Shown: positions 19,826-28,561, numbered from the stretch's first letter. The stretch: 64,000 bases of DNA from Methylotuvimicrobium alcaliphilum 20Z (GCF_000968535.2 NC_016112.1:2666001-2730000); one strand, 5' to 3'. The notes: generated by a model not told the origin, from the letters alone. A program made the numbers and translations.

Positions 19826-19843
19826 TGTTCCTAATTCATAGGT

Positions 19844-20107
19844 TCACTCGCCATAGTGTGTTTTTGCCCTAACGATTAATACCACACAGCGATCATTCTC
19901 AATGCGATAAACAATACGGTCTTGAAAGCTCAGACGCACGGAATAATAGCCCGTCAAATCACCCACCAGCGGTTTGCCTGAGTACGGTGCAATGGAAATT
20001 TTATGGCGTAAAATGTCCTTGAGTTTGTTTTTTAATTTAGGTGTCAGTTTGGCAATGTCTTTTTGTGCTTGCTTGGTCAACTCAATCTGATAGCGATCAC
20101 AGCTCAC
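19844..20107 (-). CDS. Type II toxin, RelE/YoeB-like mRNA interferase
   Basis: 87 residues, of the compact RelE/ParE fold: KLTPKLKNKLKDIL helix, SGKPLVGDLTGYYSVRL core, DRIVYRI strand, and the C-terminal RAKTHYGE where RelE-family toxins keep catalytic His and Tyr. Expected to cut mRNA at the ribosome when free of antitoxin. It starts with GTG at 20107 overlapping the antitoxin stop (GTGA), the usual arrangement for coupled translation. The toxin looks intact. Confidence 0.88.
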   Translation of the reverse strand: MSCDRYQIELTKQAQKDIAKLTPKLKNKLKDILRHKISIAPYSGKPLVGDLTGYYSVRLSFQDRIVYRIENDRCVVLIVRAKTHYGE

Positions 20108-20364
20108 AAAGGCTCTCCGAAGACCTCCTCAAAACTGGCGACTTCGCCTGTTTCTGCTTGTTGGATAGATTCATCAAATGCTTGTTTAAAATCAGGCTGA
20201 GAGAGAAGCAGTAAGGTTTCTTGTAAACTGTCGTAGTCATCGGCAGACATTATGACGGCATTACCCGATTTATGCTGTACCTCAATAATTTCATGTTGCA
20301 GAGTGGTTTGTTTAATCAGCTCAAAAAAGGTTTTTCTGGCTTCAGTTGCTGTAATAGTTATCAT
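20104..20364 (-). CDS. Type II antitoxin, Phd/YefM family
   Basis: 86 residues. The N-terminal ITITATEARKTFFELIKQ and AVIMSADDYDSLQETLLLL segments are the DNA-binding Phd/YefM domain; the acidic C-terminus (EEVFGEPL) would wrap the toxin. It neutralises the downstream toxin and represses its own promoter. Two TGTACC half-sites lie 17 bases upstream of the start. Pair overlap is four bases. Confidence 0.9.
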   Translation of the reverse strand: MITITATEARKTFFELIKQTTLQHEIIEVQHKSGNAVIMSADDYDSLQETLLLLSQPDFKQAFDESIQQAETGEVASFEEVFGEPL

Positions 20365-20381
20365 TATTTTGCCCTCATGAA

Positions 20382-20399
20382 TGTACCGGATAATGTACC
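20382..20399 (-). promoter_or_regulatory. Likely YefM-type operator
   Basis: Two TGTACC hexamers at 20382-20387 and 20394-20399, exactly 12 bases apart, directly upstream of the antitoxin. The studied E. coli YefM-YoeB operator uses TGTACA cores with 12-base centre spacing, so the match is good apart from the last base of each core. Confidence 0.65.
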
Positions 20400-20878
20400 A
20401 CTATGACCGAGATGAGTAAATCATTCAGCTTCTTTTCCTCGTTTTTCTGGTTCCCACGGTTCTCCGTGGAAATCCATACCGGGTTGGATTTTGGTGCTTC
20501 GACACAGGCGCGAGTCAATTTAAGTCCAGTATGCAAATGTTTTTCCTGGGTGTTTTTTATTGTTATTCATTATCCCACTGTTTCTACAATGGCATGCTCT
20601 AAATCACTTCGTGGATTTAAGAACATAATCTCAAGAACTTTCTTCGAGAATCGCAACACCTTGATTCTAAGTGCTACTGTCGGGCCAAAATCTTACACAC
20701 TTGAGCAATCGCGAATATGTGGCATCCATCAATGCCACCCGTGACGAAATCGAAGCCGACTCCACGATTTGAGAAAAAATTAACACTGACAACATCTTTT
20801 TGGCATGCTTTTCATGCCCCCTTTCCGGCATTATGAGCTTGCACGTTAACATTTAACACGAGCACCCTTTTGCAATAC
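20400..20878. other. Decayed stretch without an intact gene
   Basis: No convincing coding frame. On the minus strand at about 20538-20572 a segment reads KNTQEKH in one frame, close to the ANTQEKHF start of the hsdR stub at 19.8 kb, so it may be a second scar of the same gene. On the plus strand 20700-20763 an open tail reads REYVASINATRDEIEADS before a stop; I do not recognise it. The stretch looks like remains of an accessory locus. Confidence 0.4.
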
Positions 20879-21444
20879 TCAGTCTTGCGGCAGCCAAAAA
20901 CCCCCCAAATTCATGCTGGTCACATCGAACGGCGGCGCATTGACAATATCGTCGTTTTGCCAAGTGCGCTCCAACAGCCAATGTCCGTCGAGCAGGCGAT
21001 AGACCTCCAATATCCGAAGATCGGGATCGACCAGCCACAACCATTGCACCGACTCCGCCGCATAAATCGGCATTTTGACAACCCGGTCCGTGCGCGCGGT
21101 ACCGGGGGATATCACTTCACAAACCCAATCGGGTGCGAGACTGAAATAAGCCTCATCAGGAAAACGCGGCATGCGCTCTTTACGCCAACCGGCGAGATTG
21201 GGTACCAAGATATTGGGTCCCAAATGCAGCTCCGGTTCATCTAATATCCACCATCCACCCGCCCCCCTTTGCCTTGATCGAAAGGTCCCATCACTTCGCC
21301 TCCGATAATCGAGGCGGATCGGGCGTGTTTGGGTGCCGGACGGGGCTGAGTTATCAATTGACCATGCAAAATTTCGCCGATGACATGATCCGGCAAATCA
21401 AACAAGTCTTCATAAACGGCGGGACGATAGACAAAATGACTCAT
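20879..21444 (-). pseudogene. Uma2-family (DUF820) endonuclease-like gene with a frameshift
   Basis: Two abutting frames together give one Uma2 protein: 21241-21444 encodes the N-terminus (YEDLFDLPDHVIGEILHGQL) and 20879-21223 the C-terminus with the PD-(D/E)XK-like core (PDWVCEVISPGTARTDRVVK). Adding one G to the G6 run (C6 on the plus strand, 21262-21267) would restore GWWILDEPELHLGPNILVP and a single protein of about 188 residues. The family is common in cyanobacteria and some proteobacteria; its function is uncertain. Either a real inactivating deletion or a homopolymer sequencing error. Confidence 0.8.
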
Positions 21445-21667
21445 AAGCGGTTACCGGAAAAAACAAGAAATGCGGGCTGGAAGCAAGGCAGCCTCCAGCA
21501 CTCGGGGTCGCATGCCCTAAGATTGCTCGCTCCCAAATTCTTGTTTGGGAGTGTCTACCGTCAAGCTCCGCTTGGCGAACAATAAGCAGAGCTTAAAGGT
21601 AAGCATTCCCAAGTAGAACTTGGAAACGAGACAACTCTTCTTAATAGGATTATGAGTATTCGGTTTA
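21445..21667. repeat. Short palindromic repeats between Uma2 and muramidase genes
   Basis: Contains CTCCCAAATTCTTGTTTGGGAG (a hairpin at about 21532-21553) and a CCCAAGTAGAACTTGG segment near 21610. Related TTGGGA/TCCCAA and AGCTTGGG units occur at 38.5-38.8 kb. No gene. Confidence 0.5.
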
Positions 21668-22651
21668 TTACAATAAAGCCTTAAACTCCCGGTGCCAGCG
21701 GGCTAGTTGCTCATGATAATGATGGGCTTCGTATTTCGGTCCGTTGTAATATCTGGCCACACTCCGAAAATCGGCCTCTTCAGGCTTTGCTTTTTTAACC
21801 GCGTCTTTTCTGCCGGTTAGGAATCGCGCGACAAAAGCCACCTGTTGTTCGGCCGGCGCGGTAAAAAGCTCCGTCGCCGATTTCGCTCCGACCATTTTGA
21901 AATTAGCCCCCATGATCTGCCCCAATCCGAGACTCATCGATTGCATGCGTAGTTCTTCCAGCGGCACGTCGGGATGCTGTTTGTTCAAACGCGACAAATA
22001 ATGCTGTTCGAATCTCGGCCTTATGACGCCGGCGGTTTCTTGGCGAATGATCGCTAAAATCCATTCGGGGCGGACGGCAACGCCTTTTTCTTGCTCGATT
22101 TGTTTCGAAGCCTGTTGCGCCATTTCTCCATACCGGGCAAGAATACCCCGGCAATCCAAAAAACGCCTTTTATGCAATGCATTCAAATGAAAGATCGCAT
22201 CATCGAAGCGCCCTGTCATGATATGTCCGGCGTCAATTCTATCAAGCGCGGCTTTGAGCATTTTTTCCAACGTAGTCAAAGTCAATTTGGCGTCCGGTAT
22301 CACTGTTATCAGAGTCCGCGCGGTATTCCATCGACACTCGTAGCAAATCGTTTTTCGGCTAATCGCCGGATTCAAATCGTGCTCGAACTGAAACTGCGCG
22401 ACCGCACGATTGGTGCCGCGACCGAAATCGCCGTCGATCGAAAAGGCGCCGGTCGATGTCGTCGAATAACCCAAGAAAATCAGCAAGCGCTGAATCGCCT
22501 TGATGCCGCTTTCGCCAGCCGAGGTACGTGTCAATGAAGCATCGCCGTTCAAAAAACGCTGTAGATCGTATCGCCATTGGTCGTCATGATCATTTGCATC
22601 TGCGATAATCCTTCCGATTCGCGCATCATTCATTAAGGTTGTTATAGTCAT
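21668..22651 (-). CDS. Peptidoglycan-binding N-acetylmuramidase-like protein
   Basis: 327 residues from the ATG at 22651, which has GGAG nine bases upstream (the frame stays open to a TTG at 22666, rejected). An N-terminal part contains a peptidoglycan-binding PG_binding_1 module (IKAIQRLLIFLGY to AVAQFQFEHDL, about 50-95). The C-terminal half resembles the DUF3380/N-acetylmuramidase domain of phage endolysins (WILAIIRQETAGVIRPRFE, SMSLGLGQIMGANFKMVGA, ARYYNGP). There is no signal peptide, as in phage endolysins. No other phage gene is nearby. It is last in a minus-strand series (gap 54 bases to the gene upstream), so it may be the terminal component of the putative conflict operon. It could instead be an independent cell-wall enzyme. 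Confidence 0.65.
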   Translation of the reverse strand: MTITTLMNDARIGRIIADANDHDDQWRYDLQRFLNGDASLTRTSAGESGIKAIQRLLIFLGYSTTSTGAFSIDGDFGRGTNRAVAQFQFEHDLNPAISRKTICYECRWNTARTLITVIPDAKLTLTTLEKMLKAALDRIDAGHIMTGRFDDAIFHLNALHKRRFLDCRGILARYGEMAQQASKQIEQEKGVAVRPEWILAIIRQETAGVIRPRFEQHYLSRLNKQHPDVPLEELRMQSMSLGLGQIMGANFKMVGAKSATELFTAPAEQQVAFVARFLTGRKDAVKKAKPEEADFRSVARYYNGPKYEAHHYHEQLARWHREFKALL

Positions 22652-22705
22652 AGCATCAAACTCCAAAAAAGAAATGAACCCATCATCGTTAGCATGCGTA
22701 CCAAT

Positions 22706-24376
22706 TCACGCTGTCAATAGAGGTTTCAAAATTTTCTGCGAGAACTCAAAGTCGCTCTTCGCATCGCTGTCTATCCAATCAATTTTTGTAAGACTGCTTT
22801 TCAGTAAATGCTCGGCCGTTTTTCTATCCGTCTGTTTATCGAACAAAATGATCAGTTTGCGTAAATGCGGCATAGCGGCGAGTACACTAAGTTCATAACT
22901 GCAACCTTGCCGTTCCGAACAATACCCCCTTAAATCCATCAAAACACAATTCGCTCGATGCGCCAACACGACTAATACCCTCTGCCAAGTACCGTCGAAG
23001 CAAAAAAAATCGTTGACACGAAACCGCCCATCCAAGTCAGGTAACAAATCCAAATCCTGCAAAGCTTGTTGCAATCGCGCCTCGCTGCTGATGAAACGGT
23101 CCTGTATATGTCCGCTCAAAAACGTAAACAATTCGTCAGGCTCAAGCGTGCGCAATGATAAATCCTTGCCTGCTATCAACAAGGTTTTGCCGGAATAACG
23201 CCACCGCTCGACGATTTGATCGAATAAGGATTCAATACGATTATCCGACCGAAACACGCGCAACAGCAACAATGTCGGCGCTTGATGACGTTGCCGCAAC
23301 ACTGGGGTCAACACAACAAACGACAGAGGAATAATAACCCAGGCAAATAAGACTAAATACGCCTGAAAACCGAGCGAATGGCTAAGCACCATCGCATGAA
23401 AAAGCAAGGCAATAGCCCATAAACCGGCGAACAGGTATAAGGGTTCCGAAAATAGTTTTTTACGATAAGCCGTAGCAACGCCTCTCGCCAGCAGACGAAC
23501 CGGATAATAAGCCAACAGCCATGGCGCAATACTAAACAAGATAAAAACGAAATAAGCATTCGTTGCCGAAACCCAGTCCATTACCCAAGAATCCGGTTCG
23601 TCTCCCAGCGCTTGTTCGAGAGCATTTAAGCCGGTCAACGATGACGCGGACAATAAAAAAAACACGATCAACAAATACGGTCCGACGGCGCGTAATTTCG
23701 GACCGGTCATAAAAAACACAAAGACTAATAGCGGCACCTGCTGGCCGAATAACCAGAACATCATCTCGATCGAAACCTGTCTGTCGTAAGAGCTTACAAT
23801 GACCAACATGCCGGCCAATAACATATAAGACACAGACACGATCAGAATTTTCCATCGTGACCAACGCTCCAACAATCCTACCCCCGGCACTAACGGCCAC
23901 GCATAAATTAAAGTCAGAATCGTCGTCCGGCGCCAACTATAGACCTCTTCCACATAGGCGGCCTGTGCGCTAACGGCAACAATCATTGCAACGATAGCCG
24001 AAACCAGCACGAATGCGATGCGTAACCGCCAAAGTGCATGGGTATTCTGCCGAAACAAATCAATGCCTTCGACCGAAAACCGGTCATCCTCACTATCGGC
24101 CGAAAACGTTGAATCGGCCTTAGGGTTTCGTGATAAATAACGTCCGGGAGCTATGAGCTTTGTTGAGGGTTCGGTAACTCGCTTGACAGGACGCCGTGAA
24201 ATAGGAAAGTTATTTACGACCAAATCCTTAGCAACCGAGTCATCGGGTGCATCACCAACCATCATCAGCTCGAGTACTTTATTGCGATAACGCCGAGCAA
24301 TAAGCAGGCCCGCAACCCAAGACAATATCAGTGCGGCGATTAATGCAAAAAAAAGCTGCCCGTCCAGTAAATTCAT
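22706..24376 (-). CDS. Polytopic membrane protein with C-terminal TIR/SLOG-like Rossmannoid domain
   Basis: 556 residues. One helix at about 9-27, a polar stretch (about 30-115), then roughly eight helices (about 120-365), then a cytosolic domain of about 185 residues. That domain begins TLLLLRVFRSDNRIESLFDQ, has a middle RVNDFFCFDGTWQRVLVVLA, and then CVLMDLRGYCSERQGCSYEL with an IILFDKQTD strand: an alpha/beta pattern and a 'GC.YEL' signature reminiscent of TIR and SLOG effector domains. I do not recognise a named family. Start ATG at 24376 has GAGG upstream. The polar stretch around residues 46-76 is encoded by DNA matching dispersed repeat B (24149-24240). Likely role in context: membrane partner or effector (inference). 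Confidence 0.6.
   Translation of the reverse strand: MNLLDGQLFFALIAALILSWVAGLLIARRYRNKVLELMMVGDAPDDSVAKDLVVNNFPISRRPVKRVTEPSTKLIAPGRYLSRNPKADSTFSADSEDDRFSVEGIDLFRQNTHALWRLRIAFVLVSAIVAMIVAVSAQAAYVEEVYSWRRTTILTLIYAWPLVPGVGLLERWSRWKILIVSVSYMLLAGMLVIVSSYDRQVSIEMMFWLFGQQVPLLVFVFFMTGPKLRAVGPYLLIVFFLLSASSLTGLNALEQALGDEPDSWVMDWVSATNAYFVFILFSIAPWLLAYYPVRLLARGVATAYRKKLFSEPLYLFAGLWAIALLFHAMVLSHSLGFQAYLVLFAWVIIPLSFVVLTPVLRQRHQAPTLLLLRVFRSDNRIESLFDQIVERWRYSGKTLLIAGKDLSLRTLEPDELFTFLSGHIQDRFISSEARLQQALQDLDLLPDLDGRFRVNDFFCFDGTWQRVLVVLAHRANCVLMDLRGYCSERQGCSYELSVLAAMPHLRKLIILFDKQTDRKTAEHLLKSSLTKIDWIDSDAKSDFEFSQKILKPLLTA
24149..24240. repeat. Repeat B segment inside coding sequence
   Basis: Read on the minus strand, this stretch nearly matches 43412-43475: the CGGCGTCCTGTCAAGCGAG block, the GTTACCGAACCCTC arm, then AACAAAGCTCAT and a GGACGTTATT tail. 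It falls within the N-terminal polar linker of the membrane protein gene and keeps the reading frame open, encoding RRPVKRVTEPSTKLIAPGR. Confidence 0.75.
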
Positions 24377-24388
24377 AAGACCTCACTT

Positions 24389-24507
24389 TATACCTTTCGC
24401 ACTTCAAATTTCGACAGTGCCTGAGGAGGCGCCAGGGTGGCGGCAAAGGCTACAGGGATGTATTCACGGCGTCCTTTGACGGAGAACTTTGATCTGCGAT
24501 GGGTATA
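24389..24507. repeat. Repeat A, copy 3 (long form)
   Basis: Ends TATACC and GGTATA, core CACTTCAAATTTCGACAGTGCC, middle CTACAGGGATGTATTCACGG. It fills the gap between the patatin gene and the membrane-protein gene and thus lies inside the putative operon. Confidence 0.75.
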
Positions 24508-24556
24508 TCTTCGGTCCTTAATTTCGCATTGCCGGCCTATATTGCACACGGTTTGT

Positions 24557-27166
24557 TTATTTCAAACTTAGCAATCGCGCCAGTCGGCCTCGTTTCAAAA
24601 ACAGACGATCGAAAAGCAGCAAATGCAGCTTGGCCATGAGGTAGCCAGTCAACGCAATCGCAACCTTTATTACGATGCTTCTAACCTCTTCCTTTGGATT
24701 CAACCATTTTATCGCCGGAAGAAATAATGCCGCCAATAAACCCAGAAGCACGACAATCAAACCGCCGACCGACATCGAAAACACGACACTATTCCATTGT
24801 GCGGCAACAAGCTCGATCATTACCCAAAGCAAGAAGCCGATAGCGCCGAATGCCGCAATCTTTAAACCGGAGACCAAATAACAAGCTTTGAAGAACAGAC
24901 TCCCTCCGACCTGTAATTGAAAAGCTAAATCCATTCTTTGCTTTGTCGCCTGTTGCCCTGGTTTCTCGGCCAGAATGGTTTTCAATTTCAAGAATTCCCA
25001 ATTTTTTTGAGGTTCTGCATGGATATCGAAATCGCCCCAGGTACCTGGATTCCCCTCCGCCTTGTGCCGTTGATCCAAATCCTTCAATTGCCGGTCTGCC
25101 ATCAAATAGCCGCTGGCCATCAGCGAATACGCTTCTACTTCGGTAAACGAATCGAGATCGGTGCGAAGCCCTGCAATTTTTTCTTGCAGATCCTTCGAAA
25201 CACCGTAGGCTGTCAGGTGCTCTTCGTTAGTCTGTCCGCCGGGATTGTCGCAACCTATCCAGTCCAAAGGCTGAGGCGCCAAACCCTTTCGGGTATGAAC
25301 GAAAAACACACTTTCCAACGCCTTGCTATCCAAGCGGACTTGTAAATCTTGATATTGAGCTTCCCGAATTCTATCCTGCAACACAGATACGGTTCGCAAA
25401 ACCACGCCGCCCGGATCATCGGCCGGATCATGGGAATCGTTCAACTGCCCGCTAGCATCGCTACATAAAATCAGCGTACACCCTTCCGCAAGCAGACCTT
25501 GAATGCCTTGATTATCATAAACGCCACCATCGACTAATTTGACGGCACGCTTCGGATACAGACCGTTCAATACGAGCGGTTCGAACAATCCGGGCACACA
25601 AGACGAGGCCGCCGTGGCATAGCCCAATCGGAAATTTCTGAGGCTGTCTTCCGGCGCTTGCCAATAATACAGCCGGCGATAGCGTTCGTTGCTATCGATG
25701 TCGATCAATCCTGGCGGTTCACCCATCCAACTGGCGGTGAAGAACCAATTATGGCCGGAATTCAGCGATGTGGTATTCAACATCAAAATCGGCACCTTGG
25801 CCCGCCGCCGCCAGTTATGGAAATTCGGCCTGAAATCTTTTCCCTGGTACCTTCCGTGCGCGGGCTCTACCATTAAATCCGGCATTTTGCGAGGCAGGTA
25901 GGCTTTACCATCATCCACTTGAGAATACAGTTTGCTTTCATAAAGCTCGCCCAATTTATGACTGCGCGTATAGCGCTTGGAAAACAACATCTTGACATTA
26001 TCGATAAAATCGTTGAACGTCCTCAGACGAATGTTGCTTTGCACGCCCTGCAAAAAATCTTTTTGCAGCATTTCGATGACATCCAAGTAATCATCGCGAT
26101 CCAGCTTCTTCGTCGAATCTTCCAGCAATTTCTGCACTTCCAAATAATACTGAGTACCCAAAATACTGCCGCCCGAAACGGTCGACAGTACATCGACACC
26201 GCGTAGCGCATCGACCTCTGCCAGCCTAGCCATCACCCCCAGATGAAAGAATGAAGCGCGGAATCCGCCGCCCGACAAAGCCAACCCGACCTTGCCGCGA
26301 TAACACATCAACGCATTGGCCGTTTCGTCGCCCAACAGTCGATGCAATGCTCGCCAGGCTTCATGCCAAGTTTCCGGTTCTTCCGTTTCATCGGGGACAT
26401 CAAGACCCTGATTTTTCGCCAATCTTACCCATTGCCGAAAAGTTGATTGAAGTTCCCATTCTTTCGGTTCCGGTTCTGAATCTCGTGCCTTGGCCAACCA
26501 TCCACCCGCTTCGGCATAATCTGCTAGACCGAAATAAGCCTCGCCGATTGTGACCGAAAACCAATAATTTTTGGACAGTTCGGGATCGTTTTGCCGAGCC
26601 AACAAATTTTCCAAACTCTTTTTGCGCAAGTCCGATGCTTCTTTTCGGAATTTTTGCGCTTCCTTGGTCTTAATGCCGTTTCGTTGCTCCAGGCTTTCGG
26701 CGCGCGCCGCGAGCAAGTCTAAAAGATAAGCCGCATTATTCGCAGCATAACCCAAATCACGATCCGGATCGGTTTCAAAAGCTGCCCGGTAAAACGACAA
26801 GCTTTGATAAAGGTGATCGATTTGTCCGCAAAATTCCCAAAGCTTTTTATAAATCGCGCCGCCCAACGACAAGGTTTCTGAGTCTCGGTTTTTCGAGTCG
26901 CGTAAACCAATCGATTCCAGCAATGTCAATGCTTCTTCGAAGCGATGCTTGGGATAGCGTTCTTCGTCCTTATAGGTGCATAAAGCCAACTGTTGAACGA
27001 TCCAAATGTCTTCAGGATAAATGTCACGAGCCTTTTCCAAAACCCTGCGCGCTATACTGAATTCCAGCTCACCCTTCAGAACTGCGATCAGTTCTTTTAA
27101 GCCGGGTAAATCCGGAAATTCGCTTCCCGATAAAATGTTGTCGGCCGTTTCGATTGCGTTCATCAT
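24557..27166 (-). CDS. TRAFs-binding-like TPR module fused to patatin-like phospholipase and membrane helices
   Basis: 869 residues. Residues about 25-250 form a helical repeat module like the MAP3K TRAFs-binding domain (IWIVQQLALCTYK, ETLSLGGAIYKKLWE), paralogous to the module in the upstream gene. Residues 290-570 are a complete patatin domain: oxyanion GGGFRAS at 299-305, nucleophile Ser331 in TVSGGS, catalytic Asp546 in DGGVYDNQG. Residues about 755-855 contain two or three hydrophobic helices, so the enzyme should sit at the membrane it would attack. Patatin domains are known phospholipase effectors in CBASS and other immune systems. It starts with tandem ATGs behind GAGGTGGG, seven bases after the upstream gene, so translation is probably coupled. 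Confidence 0.82.
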   Translation of the reverse strand: MMNAIETADNILSGSEFPDLPGLKELIAVLKGELEFSIARRVLEKARDIYPEDIWIVQQLALCTYKDEERYPKHRFEEALTLLESIGLRDSKNRDSETLSLGGAIYKKLWEFCGQIDHLYQSLSFYRAAFETDPDRDLGYAANNAAYLLDLLAARAESLEQRNGIKTKEAQKFRKEASDLRKKSLENLLARQNDPELSKNYWFSVTIGEAYFGLADYAEAGGWLAKARDSEPEPKEWELQSTFRQWVRLAKNQGLDVPDETEEPETWHEAWRALHRLLGDETANALMCYRGKVGLALSGGGFRASFFHLGVMARLAEVDALRGVDVLSTVSGGSILGTQYYLEVQKLLEDSTKKLDRDDYLDVIEMLQKDFLQGVQSNIRLRTFNDFIDNVKMLFSKRYTRSHKLGELYESKLYSQVDDGKAYLPRKMPDLMVEPAHGRYQGKDFRPNFHNWRRRAKVPILMLNTTSLNSGHNWFFTASWMGEPPGLIDIDSNERYRRLYYWQAPEDSLRNFRLGYATAASSCVPGLFEPLVLNGLYPKRAVKLVDGGVYDNQGIQGLLAEGCTLILCSDASGQLNDSHDPADDPGGVVLRTVSVLQDRIREAQYQDLQVRLDSKALESVFFVHTRKGLAPQPLDWIGCDNPGGQTNEEHLTAYGVSKDLQEKIAGLRTDLDSFTEVEAYSLMASGYLMADRQLKDLDQRHKAEGNPGTWGDFDIHAEPQKNWEFLKLKTILAEKPGQQATKQRMDLAFQLQVGGSLFFKACYLVSGLKIAAFGAIGFLLWVMIELVAAQWNSVVFSMSVGGLIVVLLGLLAALFLPAIKWLNPKEEVRSIVIKVAIALTGYLMAKLHLLLFDRLFLKRGRLARLLSLK

Positions 27167-27173
27167 CCCACCT

Positions 27174-28484
27174 CTAATTGTTATTGTTGGTCAACTCTAC
27201 ATATTGCGTGAGCAAATCTTTCAATTTTATCGCTTGAGTTTCACGGGTTTGCTGCATCCAATTCGGTACGTCCATGGCTTTGGCCTGAGCGTCCCATTTT
27301 GCTGCCGCCTGTTTGTCACCAAGCCCTATCGCCGCTTCAAAGAGCGTGGCGATCACCCAATAACGACCATGCTTATCTTCCAACTTGTCGACTAACGGGC
27401 TCGCGAATCGAATAACATCTTTACGCACGCGTTTGGCCTGCACAAAGTCCGCCAAAGCCTCTTCGCAATTACCGTCTTGCATCGCATGAAGGGCTCGCTG
27501 ATTCAACAGGTAGGCCAGATTGATACCGTTGTAATGGTCCTGTTTGATATAAAAACCGCGTTCATAAGCGGATATGCTCTTTTCCAGGCATTCCGAACGA
27601 TCGCATTCCTCCCACATGCGTTTATGTATCGCGCCCCATAAACCCAGCGTCTCCGGATTGTTGGAAGTTTCCGGGGTCAATACTTTGAGAATCTCGCAGG
27701 CCGCACCCAACGCCTCGAGAACGGAAGGTTGCTTGCTTTTATAAGTTGCCAAGGCCAATTGCTGAACCACAAACGAATCGTCGGGACGCATTTTATTAAC
27801 TTCTTGCAACAAAAGTCTGGCCGACGAAAAGTCGTCGTTTTTGATGCGCTCCATTGCCTTGTCAAGCATCGTCTTGGCGCTGGGATTATCCTCTCCGACG
27901 ATTTGCGCGACCGGGCTCGGCGAAACTCCAGCTAACGTAATGGACGGTTTCGGTGCGGAAGGTATAGCCACCGATTTAAACAGTTGCGATGATAATTGCG
28001 GAGGCTTCAATTGCGGCAGATAAGTATAGACAGGGCTGTCGGTTACAGGGTTACCGATAATTTGTTTAATCGCCTCCTGTAACTCTTTCATGAGGCGTCG
28101 AGCTTCTTTGTAGCCGACCTCTTCTCCTAAATGTTTATAGCGACGAATTACGATATGCGACATATCGAAAGGGCTTTTAAATTGCTCTTCGGCTAAAACG
28201 ATGGTCGTATGCGGCCGCAAAGCATAACGCACGCCGAGTTCGAAAGCTGCATTGACGTTGTAAGTGGACAGGTCGGCAATGACCAGATCGGCATTCAACA
28301 GCCGTTCGTACATCGGTACATCGATCGTACCGGAATGAACGATTTCGTCGGCGCGAACGCATTCCAGCCCGGCCGACTCGACCGCCGTTTTGATGATTTC
28401 GTAAGAAGCATCGAGATCAAGTTCCCGGCCGTTGGTGTAATCGATTTTCTTACCGTAGCCTTGGATGACAAAACATTGTTTCAT
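27174..28484 (-). CDS. TIR/nucleoside-deoxyribosyltransferase-like domain fused to a TRAFs-binding-like TPR module
   Basis: 436 residues from the ATG at 28484, preceded by GGGAGG (the frame stays open 35 codons upstream through a repeat; rejected). Residues 1-145: a Rossmann-like domain starting MKQCFVIQGYGK, with ADEIVHSGTID and the hallmark NADLVIADLSTYNVNAAFELG, in which Glu82 matches the catalytic glutamate of nucleoside deoxyribosyltransferases and the TIR-like families that process NAD or nucleotides. Residues 190-430: a TPR-like module (FVVQQLALATYK, ETLGLWGAIHKRMWE) paralogous to that in the next gene. A plausible role is sensing or generating a nucleotide signal for the neighbouring patatin (inference). 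Confidence 0.78.
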   Translation of the reverse strand: MKQCFVIQGYGKKIDYTNGRELDLDASYEIIKTAVESAGLECVRADEIVHSGTIDVPMYERLLNADLVIADLSTYNVNAAFELGVRYALRPHTTIVLAEEQFKSPFDMSHIVIRRYKHLGEEVGYKEARRLMKELQEAIKQIIGNPVTDSPVYTYLPQLKPPQLSSQLFKSVAIPSAPKPSITLAGVSPSPVAQIVGEDNPSAKTMLDKAMERIKNDDFSSARLLLQEVNKMRPDDSFVVQQLALATYKSKQPSVLEALGAACEILKVLTPETSNNPETLGLWGAIHKRMWEECDRSECLEKSISAYERGFYIKQDHYNGINLAYLLNQRALHAMQDGNCEEALADFVQAKRVRKDVIRFASPLVDKLEDKHGRYWVIATLFEAAIGLGDKQAAAKWDAQAKAMDVPNWMQQTRETQAIKLKDLLTQYVELTNNNN

Positions 28485-28497
28485 ACTCCTCCCTTTA

Positions 28498-28540
28498 TAT
28501 ACCTTTCGCACTTCAAATTTCGGCAATGCCAGAGGAGGCG
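28498..28540. repeat. Repeat A, copy 4 (truncated)
   Basis: TATACC with the core CACTTCAAATTTCGGCAATGCC and GAGGAGGCGC, lacking the distal arm. It lies between the 3' end of the SLOG-like gene and the ribosome-binding site of the TIR-like gene; its left edge is within 15 bases of that start. Confidence 0.7.
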
Positions 28541-28561
28541 CAATACAATCCGCGAAGCGCC

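Noticed and set aside
20403-20744. 113-codon plus-strand frame after the toxin-antitoxin pair
   Set aside because: Composition is not protein-like (runs of Ser/Phe, no fold pattern), no ribosome-binding site, and the minus strand shows hsdR-like scars at the same place.
21668-22651. Prophage remnant around the muramidase
   Set aside because: No holin, tail, capsid, integrase or terminase gene within 15 kb on either side.
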